A DNA stretch of 64,000 bases from the NCBI GenBank assembly GCA_964492875.1, contig CAZBLD010000008.1:1-64000 (forward strand), written 5' to 3'. Within the stretch, counting starts at the first letter, position 1; each line of letters opens with the position of its first letter. Of the stretch, positions 57,958 to 64,000 are shown in pieces. Source of the stretch: JAPLMW01 sp964492875 (GTDB lineage Bacteria; Planctomycetota; Phycisphaerae; Sedimentisphaerales; UBA12454). The notes below the pieces were generated by a model. It had not been told where the DNA came from and searched no databases. It saw only the letters and a list, made by a program, of their open reading frames with translations. The position numbers were made by a program, and so were the translations under genes.

Positions 57958-59226
57958 ATGCATCAGTCAAGATTTGTCAGAAACATAGCGCTTGGCATTG
58001 AAAACCTCCTGCTGCACAAGCTCCGCTCGTTTTTAACAATGCTCGGTGTTGTCTTCGGCGTTGGAAGCGTTGTGGCAATGCTGGCGGTCGGCGAAGGTGC
58101 AAGCAAAGAAGCCCTGTCACAGATACAAAAGCTCGGCAGCAATAATATAATAATTAATTCAATTAAATCTATCGAAGAGGAGGCCACATCCACAAAACAT
58201 TCCCATATGAGCATATATGGATTGACATTTCTGGACTATGAGAGAATAAGCGCAGATTTCCCAAACATTCAAAAGGTGGCGCCCGCCAAACTTATACGCA
58301 AGGAATCAAGAGTCGGCTCAAACACACTGGAACTCAGAATAGTCGGCACTACAAGCGAATGGTTTGAACTTGTGCCGCGTCAGATACTTGCCGGAAGAGT
58401 CTTTGATAAAAAAGATGTCGATAATTTTTCTGCAGTAGCGGTACTGACCGAATTCGGAGCAAGGAGACTGCTGGCAAATAAAAACACCATCGGCCAGCCT
58501 ATCAAAATAGGCTCAGATTCTTTCGAGGTCGTCGGAATAGTAAAAAATGAAGAAGGCATGGCCGGAAACATACAGATTCCCGACCAGCAGATTGATGCGT
58601 ATATCCCGCTCAGTACAGTCAAAAAATATTTCGGAAACATATTTTTCAAAATGACAAGCGGCACAATGACTTTTGAACTTATAGAACTGCATCAGATTAT
58701 CGTGCAGGTCAACAACATAGACAATGTCGAGTCCGCCGCTGCAGGAATCGAACGGATGCTTCAGAGCTTCCACAAGAAACAAGACTATCAGGTAAGCGTT
58801 CCTCTGGCATTATTAAAAGAGGCCGAAGCAACCAAACGAAGATTCAATATTGTTCTTGGTTCGATTGCGAGCATCAGTCTGCTGGTCGGCGGAATCGGAA
58901 TAATGAATATTATGCTGGCTTCGGTCACGGAAAGGACCCGTGAAATCGGCATCCGCCGGGCCATCGGGGCGAAACGGCGGCAAATCATCGTTCAGTTCCT
59001 TATAGAAACAGTGGTGCTTTCAACCATAGGAGGAATTGTAGGCCTCGCTATGGGAATTACCATTCCTTCAATCATTACTTATTTTTCCGAAATGCCGACT
59101 GTAATAACAATCCAAAGTATCATCCTGCCGCTATTCATCAGTGTCGCAATCGGCATAATCTTCGGGCTCTATCCCGCAGCCAACGCAGCAAGAGTTGACC
59201 CTATCGTCGCATTAAGACATGAATAA
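57958..59226 (+). CDS. MacB-type ABC transporter permease (FtsX domain)
   Basis: A 422-aa membrane subunit with the type VII topology: one N-terminal helix after RSFLTMLGVVFGVGSVVAML, a large periplasmic MacB_PCD domain, and three C-terminal helices containing VGGIGIMNIMLASVTERTRE, IGIRRAIGAKRRQI and GIIFGLYPAANAARVDPIVA. GAGGA precedes the ATG. It probably drives efflux of a substrate captured from the periplasm by the adaptor, with the TolC-like protein as exit duct. Confidence 0.95.
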   Translation: MHQSRFVRNIALGIENLLLHKLRSFLTMLGVVFGVGSVVAMLAVGEGASKEALSQIQKLGSNNIIINSIKSIEEEATSTKHSHMSIYGLTFLDYERISADFPNIQKVAPAKLIRKESRVGSNTLELRIVGTTSEWFELVPRQILAGRVFDKKDVDNFSAVAVLTEFGARRLLANKNTIGQPIKIGSDSFEVVGIVKNEEGMAGNIQIPDQQIDAYIPLSTVKKYFGNIFFKMTSGTMTFELIELHQIIVQVNNIDNVESAAAGIERMLQSFHKKQDYQVSVPLALLKEAEATKRRFNIVLGSIASISLLVGGIGIMNIMLASVTERTREIGIRRAIGAKRRQIIVQFLIETVVLSTIGGIVGLAMGITIPSIITYFSEMPTVITIQSIILPLFISVAIGIIFGLYPAANAARVDPIVALRHE

Positions 59227-59308
59227 AATCATCCTCACAATGCTATTTGCGGAGATACTATAGTCACAAGTTTATGATTAAAGAACAATCAGGGTCCTTA
59301 AATAATTC

Positions 59309-59336
59309 TGGACACTAATGTTGGAAGTGCTATAAT
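59309..59336 (+). promoter_or_regulatory. Sigma-70-type promoter upstream of the Cus-like operon
   Basis: TGGACA (59309-59314), a 16-nt spacer, TATAAT (59331-59336), 35 bases before the start codon of the CusC-like gene. A perfect -10 box suggests that this set can be transcribed independently of the MacAB set. Confidence 0.65.
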
Positions 59337-59370
59337 TACCGGCCAAACACAAAAACCCAAGGGAGCAAAT

Positions 59371-60636
59371 ATGAGGCACAAGTTTCTAATGGCGGGTATA
59401 ATAGCGCTTCTGGCTCTTAGCCAAATCGGTACAGCCGATGTCAATTTGCCCGATTCAAACAACCTCAGAACTCTTGAGGACTATTTAAATTTCGCGTCTT
59501 TGAACAACGCTGAGCTGAAAGCCAGTTTCGAGGAATGGAAGGCGGCTTTAGAGCAAATCCCGCAGGCAAAGACACTGCCAGACCCTGAGATGAAATACGG
59601 CAACTATGTGCGACAGTCGGATATGCAAATGGGTCAGATGGCAAGTGTGATGCAGATGTTTCCGTGGCTGGGCAAAATCGAGGCACAAACAGATGCGGCA
59701 AGCGCAAATGCAAAAGCAGCAAGACAGAGATTTGAGGCGGCAAAACTTAAACTTTACTGGCAGGTAAAAAAGGAATTCTACGAATTTCTCTACCTGGCCG
59801 AGGCAATAAAAATTGCTGAACAAAATCTTGAACTGATAAAACATTTTGAACAGGTCGCCCTGACAAAATATACCACTGCGATGGGAACACATCCCGACAT
59901 AATCAGGGCACAGATTGAGCTTGCAAAACTTGATGAAATCCTTGTAAGCCTGATGGAGCTTAAAAAACCGCAGGTTGCCAGATTAAACGCCATACTTAAC
60001 CGCCCTGCCGAGACCGGGCTGGATTGGCCTCATAAGCCGACAGTTTTTAAACTCCGTATGGACTTTGCCCAGCTTACAAAACTGCTTAAGGAGAAAAATC
60101 CTCAGCTTGCCGAACTGGGCTGGATGATTGAGTCGGCAAGGAGTGAGGTAAAATTGGCCCAAAAGAAGTTTTATCCCGACATAGGTGTGGGAGCCGAGTG
60201 GACACAATTCGATAAAAGTGGAGGAAATAGCGGCCGGGATGCCGTAGCCCTTATGTTCCAGATGAACCTGCCTTTGTGGCGGGACAGCTATAAGGCAGCC
60301 GAACAGCAGGCAAAGGCAAATGTAAGAAAGGTAATACAACAGAAAATCGAGACCGAGAATAGCTTAACGGCACAGGTTGCCGATGTGCTGTACGAAATAG
60401 AAGAAAGTCAAAGAAAAATGAATCTGCACGGCAATATTATGGTTCCGAAAGCCGGGCAGCTCGTAAACGCATCGGAAACAGCATACAAGGCAGGGACAAT
60501 TGATTTTCTTTCGCTTATAGATTCTCAGAGAATGCTGCTGGAGCATAACCTGGATTACCAGAGGGCAATCACAGATAACCAGCAGAAACTCGCAGAACTG
60601 GAAATGCTGGTGGGAATGGAACTGGCAACAAAATAA
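59371..60636 (+). CDS. CusC/TolC-like outer-membrane factor of a heavy-metal RND system
   Basis: A 421-aa exported protein with a signal peptide of about 22 residues (ALLALSQIGTA). It has TolC-type helical hairpin repeats (EDYLNFASLNNAELKASFEE; GTIDFLSLIDSQRMLLEHNL). It lacks a lipobox. GGGAG precedes the ATG. It is encoded upstream of a metal-binding lipoprotein, a CusB-like adaptor and a CusA-like pump, so it probably forms the outer channel of a heavy-metal (Cu/Ag or Co/Zn/Cd type) efflux complex. Confidence 0.9.
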   Translation: MRHKFLMAGIIALLALSQIGTADVNLPDSNNLRTLEDYLNFASLNNAELKASFEEWKAALEQIPQAKTLPDPEMKYGNYVRQSDMQMGQMASVMQMFPWLGKIEAQTDAASANAKAARQRFEAAKLKLYWQVKKEFYEFLYLAEAIKIAEQNLELIKHFEQVALTKYTTAMGTHPDIIRAQIELAKLDEILVSLMELKKPQVARLNAILNRPAETGLDWPHKPTVFKLRMDFAQLTKLLKEKNPQLAELGWMIESARSEVKLAQKKFYPDIGVGAEWTQFDKSGGNSGRDAVALMFQMNLPLWRDSYKAAEQQAKANVRKVIQQKIETENSLTAQVADVLYEIEESQRKMNLHGNIMVPKAGQLVNASETAYKAGTIDFLSLIDSQRMLLEHNLDYQRAITDNQQKLAELEMLVGMELATK

Positions 60637-60690
60637 CAGGTAGTTATAAAACAATACAGCCATTAAAAAAAAAACGAAAGGAAAAATACA

Positions 60691-60996
60691 ATGAATAACA
60701 AGAAGTTCAAAACAATGGCGTTGCCGGCAACAGGGCTGGCGGTAATCTGCCTGCTTGTAATAGTTGGCTGCCAAAAGAAAACGGGGCCTGCCACACCGCC
60801 GACAACAGAGGCTAATGCCATTGTCGCGGCAGAAATTGAACAAAAGATTTGCCCGGTAATGGAAGCGCCTATCGACAAAAATGTATTCACTGTGTATCAG
60901 GGCAAAAAGGTTTGCTTCTGCTGCACCGACTGCAAAGCAGAATTTGAGAAAAATCCGGAAAAGTATTTAAGTAAACTGCCTCAATTTGCAAAATAA
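60691..60996 (+). CDS. Small lipoprotein with YHS/TRASH-like metal-binding domain
   Basis: A 101-aa lipoprotein. The hydrophobic signal ends LLVIVGC with Cys 27 as the lipidation site. The C-terminal half is a YHS/TRASH-like Cys domain: CPVMEAPIDKNVFTVYQGKK, then VCFCCTDCKAEFEKNPEKYL. Such domains bind soft metals. Its place between the CusC-like and CusB-like genes suggests a periplasmic metallochaperone that hands metal to the pump, comparable in role to CusF though unrelated in sequence. AAAGGA precedes the ATG. Confidence 0.88.
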   Translation: MNNKKFKTMALPATGLAVICLLVIVGCQKKTGPATPPTTEANAIVAAEIEQKICPVMEAPIDKNVFTVYQGKKVCFCCTDCKAEFEKNPEKYLSKLPQFAK

Positions 60997-61012
60997 CAAA
61001 AACTGAAAGCGT

Positions 61013-62200
61013 ATGTCTATGAAGATTAAGAATAGTAAAACTATTATAGCCGTTGTGGTTATAATAGTAATCGTGGGGTTTATTATGATTCGGCCCGGCG
61101 GGCAGCCTTCATCCCAGACAACAGACACCAAAGACTTATATTATTGCCCAATGCATCCAAATTTTACTTCCGACAAGCCCGGCGAGTGTGCAATCTGCGG
61201 TATGACTCTTGTAAAAAGACAGACTTCAAATCAGCCGGTTGTCGGCAAAAGCGCTGAATCAGAGAAGAAAATATTATACTACCGAAATCCTATGAACCCG
61301 GCAGTTACTTCTCCCGTTCCTATGAAAGACCAGATGGGGATGGATTATGTGCCGGTCTATGAAGAAGAACAAACGCCGCAGGCTGCCGGCAGCGTTTATA
61401 TCAGCTCTCAAAAACAGCAGTTAATCGGCGTCAAAAAACAAAAAATTGAGAAACGCAGGTTGGCAGGTCAGATTTTAACTGTTGGTGTCGTCGCTTATGA
61501 CCCCGATCTGTTTGTTGCTCAGGAGGAATATCTTCAAACTATCCAGACTCAAAAAGCAATGCAATCGAGCAACTTTGACACCAAAGAACAGTTAGACCCG
61601 CTTGTCAAAGCGGCAAAACGTAAACTGCTTCTGTTCGGAATGAGCGAGGCAGAAATCGCAGAGCTCGAAAAAAAAGGCAAGCCGCAGCAGTATTTATATC
61701 TCCCCGAAGAAGGAAATGTGTGGGTCTATATAACTATTTACGAATATGAAACGGCTTTTATCAAAGAAGCTCTGCCTGTGCAGGTTGAAACTGTAGCCTA
61801 TCCCGGCCGGGTTTTTGAGGGCAGCGTTGTTTCCATCGCACCAATTGTCGATAAAACTGTTCGAACTCTTAAGGTCAGGGCACTTGTTAAAGACCCTGAA
61901 AATAAGCTTAAACCTGAAATGTATGTCGACGTGAAAATACTCTACGACCTCGGCGAAAAACTTGCTGTGCCCGAAGGGGCCGTTATGGACAGCGGCACCA
62001 GAAAAATTGTATACATCGCAGAACCTAATGGTTATTTCGAGCCTAAAGAAGTTAAACTGGGACCAAAAATACAGGGATTTTATGAGGTTTTACAAGGTCT
62101 GACCGAAAACCAGACTGTCGTAACTTCGGGCAATTTTCTGGTTGATTCCGAATCAAAGCTAAACGCTGTTTTGACGCAGATGTCAGAACCAAATCAATAA
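61013..62200 (+). CDS. CusB-like RND periplasmic adaptor with two heavy-metal-binding domains
   Basis: A 395-aa adaptor. A membrane anchor (IIAVVVIIVIVGFIMI) is followed by two heavy-metal-binding domain copies: YYCPMHPNFTSDKPGECAIC followed by GMTLVKR, and YYRNPMNPAVTSPVPMKDQM followed by GMDYVPVYE. The second has lost the first Cys and the CxxC. The CusB barrel/hairpin region (LPEEGNVWVYITIYEYETAF; VPEGAVMDSGTRKIVYIAEP) is next. The ATG at 61013 or 61019 could be the start. It links the CusA-like pump to the outer channel. Confidence 0.92.
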   Translation: MSMKIKNSKTIIAVVVIIVIVGFIMIRPGGQPSSQTTDTKDLYYCPMHPNFTSDKPGECAICGMTLVKRQTSNQPVVGKSAESEKKILYYRNPMNPAVTSPVPMKDQMGMDYVPVYEEEQTPQAAGSVYISSQKQQLIGVKKQKIEKRRLAGQILTVGVVAYDPDLFVAQEEYLQTIQTQKAMQSSNFDTKEQLDPLVKAAKRKLLLFGMSEAEIAELEKKGKPQQYLYLPEEGNVWVYITIYEYETAFIKEALPVQVETVAYPGRVFEGSVVSIAPIVDKTVRTLKVRALVKDPENKLKPEMYVDVKILYDLGEKLAVPEGAVMDSGTRKIVYIAEPNGYFEPKEVKLGPKIQGFYEVLQGLTENQTVVTSGNFLVDSESKLNAVLTQMSEPNQ

Positions 62201-62213
62201 ACAGGACTCGCAG

Positions 62214-64000
62214 ATGATTGGCAGAATAATAGAATTCTCCGGAAGGAACAAGTTCGTCGTTATATTTCTTGCAATAGCAGCCATAATCGGTTCGGTTTAC
62301 TGTATTAAAAATATGCCTCTCGATGCCATACCGGACCTTTCCGATACGCAGGTCATTATCTATTCACAATGGGACAGAAGCCCGGATATTATCGAAGCCC
62401 AGGTTACATATCCAATTGTTACCGCAATGCTCGGAGCGCCTAAAGTCAAGGCCATCCGCGGCTTCTCAGATTTTGGCTTCTCTTATGTTTATGTTATCTT
62501 TAAGGACGGCACTGACATTTACTGGGCAAGGAGCCGGACACTCGAATATCTCAGCAAAATTATTCCCAAGCTGCCGCAGGGTGTTGAAACTGAAATAGGC
62601 CCCGACGCTACCAGTGTCGGATGGGTCTATCAATATGCGCTTGTTGATAAATCCGGAAACAACAGTCTTGCCGACCTCCGGAGTTTTCAGGACTGGTATC
62701 TTCGATACTGGCTTCAAAGTGTGCCGGGCGTTGCTGAAGTTGCCGCCGTCGGCGGTTTTCAGAAACAGTATCAGGTAAACATCAACCCCAATGCACTGTT
62801 GGCTTATAACATACCACTTACAAAAGTTGTCCAGGCCATAAGGCAAAGCAACAATGATATCGGCGCCCGGCTTCTCGAAATGTCCGGCACCGAGTATATG
62901 ATTCGCGCCAAAGGCTATATCAAATCTCCACAGGACCTTGAAAATACCGTTATCAGCGTAGGGAATTCCGGCATACCTGTCCTCGTTAAAAATGTTGCCA
63001 GTGTTGTTCTCGGCCCTGATATAAGAAGAGGGGTTGCCGATTTGGACGGTCAGGGCGATACTGTCGGCGGCATTGTCATTATGCGACAGGGCGAAAACGC
63101 TCTTAATCTGATTAATCGCGTCAAAGCCAAAATCGAAGAAATCAAACCGTCTTTACCCAAAGGCGTTGAAATTGTTACTACTTATGACCGCTCTGAGCTT
63201 ATTAGACGAGCAATTGATACTCTCAAGCATCAGCTCATCGAAGAAATGATTATCGTTAGTTTCGTCATCCTGCTTTTTCTCTGGCATTTCCCTTCGGCAA
63301 TCATTCCTATAGTAACAATCCCTATCGCCGTCATTTTATCTTTTATTCCTATGTACGGCATTAAACTTACCTCAAACATTATGTCGCTTTCAGGCATTGC
63401 AATTTCAATCGGCGTCCTCGTCGACGGCGCAATCGTCGAGGTCGAAAACGCCTATAAAAAATTACAGCTTTGGGAAGCCGGCGGAAGAAAAGGCGATTAT
63501 CATCTCATCCGTTTAAACGCATTGAAGGAAGTCGGTCCATCTGTCTTCTTTTCGCTTCTGGTTATTGCAGTTGCATTCTTGCCGGTTTTCACTCTCGTTG
63601 ACCAGGAAGGCCGGCTGTTTAAACCTCTTGCTTATAGTAAAAACCTCGCGATGGCTATTGCCGCGATACTCGCCATTACCCTTGACCCTGCCTGCAGAAT
63701 GCTTTTTACGCGAATGGATTACCATCACTTCAAACCCAAATGGCTGTCGAAGTTATACAACGCTGTAACGGTAGGAAAATATTATCCCGAAGAAAAGCAT
63801 CCGGTCAGCAGAATCTTATTTGCGACTTATGAGCCGGCCTGCAATTTCGTCCTTGAACATCGTAAACTAACCATCGCATCAGCTCTTATTCTTGTGATTA
63901 TCACAGTACCTGTTTATTTTAAGCTTGGCTCGGAATTTATGCCGCCGCTCAACGAAGGCACAATCTTGTATATGCCGACGACTCTGCCCGGCATATCGGT
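62214..64000 (+). CDS. CusA/CzcA-family heavy-metal RND efflux pump, 5' part
   Basis: The reading frame is open from the ATG at 62214 to the end of the window (595 codons); the rest is outside. Heavy-metal RND features are the start IGRIIEFSGRNKFVVIFLAI, the PDLSDTQVIIYSQWDRSPDI block, and the porter region VPGVAEVAAVGGFQKQYQVN. The transmembrane region contains SGIAISIGVLVDGAIVEVEN, where Asp and Glu residues typical of proton-relay TM4 occur. AGGA precedes the start. It is the inner-membrane pump for the preceding three genes; metal specificity (Cu/Ag versus Co/Zn/Cd) cannot be fixed from this part. Confidence 0.94.
   Translation, partial: MIGRIIEFSGRNKFVVIFLAIAAIIGSVYCIKNMPLDAIPDLSDTQVIIYSQWDRSPDIIEAQVTYPIVTAMLGAPKVKAIRGFSDFGFSYVYVIFKDGTDIYWARSRTLEYLSKIIPKLPQGVETEIGPDATSVGWVYQYALVDKSGNNSLADLRSFQDWYLRYWLQSVPGVAEVAAVGGFQKQYQVNINPNALLAYNIPLTKVVQAIRQSNNDIGARLLEMSGTEYMIRAKGYIKSPQDLENTVISVGNSGIPVLVKNVASVVLGPDIRRGVADLDGQGDTVGGIVIMRQGENALNLINRVKAKIEEIKPSLPKGVEIVTTYDRSELIRRAIDTLKHQLIEEMIIVSFVILLFLWHFPSAIIPIVTIPIAVILSFIPMYGIKLTSNIMSLSGIAISIGVLVDGAIVEVENAYKKLQLWEAGGRKGDYHLIRLNALKEVGPSVFFSLLVIAVAFLPVFTLVDQEGRLFKPLAYSKNLAMAIAAILAITLDPACRMLFTRMDYHHFKPKWLSKLYNAVTVGKYYPEEKHPVSRILFATYEPACNFVLEHRKLTIASALILVIITVPVYFKLGSEFMPPLNEGTILYMPTTLPGIS

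Noticed and set aside
59285..59326. A third copy of the ECF promoter signature before the CusC-like gene
   Set aside because: Only CACTAAT is shared. No GTTACC lies at the required spacing, and a sigma-70 promoter explains the site better.

Overview
This looks like a chromosomal segment from a Gram-negative-type bacterium of moderate GC. It has lipoprotein signal peptidase, RND/MacAB tripartite efflux and many lipoproteins. The gene mix suggests Planctomycetota, most likely class Phycisphaerae: large TPR/Wzy proteins, a DUF4416 protein, a lone FliA/FlhG cassette and ScpA beside TrpS. That taxonomic placement is inference from gene content; no rRNA or marker tree is available here.

Layout. 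1-5.2 kb: valS, two unrecognised accessory genes and a DUF151 nuclease gene. 5.2-9.4 kb: lspA and a TPR lipoprotein gene (minus), then proS and a DUF4416 gene (plus). 9.4-15.9 kb: a surface-polysaccharide/protease run (WecA/MraY-like transferase, O-antigen ligase-TPR fusion, HtrA-like protease and a catalytically degraded paralogue). 15.9-19.6 kb (minus): dapF, a FliA-type sigma factor, a FlhG-like ATPase, a FlgB-like small protein and a short MerR regulator. 19.6-24.6 kb: a repeat-rich 0.67-kb gap, then diguanylate cyclase, rarA, 5-formyl-THF cyclo-ligase and an L,D-transpeptidase. 24.6-27.3 kb: a P-type Ca2+ ATPase with different codon choice. 27.3-34.4 kb: a promoter, a structured leader/ncRNA and terminator, then nusA-infB-rbfA, a degenerate HhH-GPD protein, hisG and a YebC-family gene. 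34.4-50 kb (minus): ruvX, manC, pgi, uvrD/pcrA, a large TPR-like membrane protein, an ABC-2 transporter, a haem-motif histidine kinase, aspS, trxA, scpA and trpS. 50-52 kb: two small accessory genes, two tRNA-Arg genes and a short rpmH. 52.2-64 kb: an ECF sigma/anti-sigma/metal-sensor trio like CnrH-CnrY-CnrX, a TolC-MacA-MacB set and a Cus-type heavy-metal RND set that runs off the window.

Two results stand out. First, the segment carries several families of short palindromic repeats that also sit inside protein-coding genes in frame, resembling Rickettsia palindromic elements. A 65-bp element is present at equal length and in the same reading frame at the 3' ends of rarA and nusA. Others lie in valS, the O-antigen ligase gene (at two sites), scpA and trpS. 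At 5267-5301 a 35-bp copy cleanly interrupts one unit of a tandem repeat whose neighbouring units are uninterrupted. A separate ~91-99-bp element with CACCTATTTGCA-type inverted ends occurs four times, once with another palindrome apparently nested inside it. Second, the ECF sigma module and the efflux operon downstream share a matching upstream signature (GTTACC, 15 nt, CCACTAATTA), which points to an autoregulated metal or envelope stress regulon.

Gene functions are inferred from recognisable motifs read by eye. No database search or structure prediction was run.
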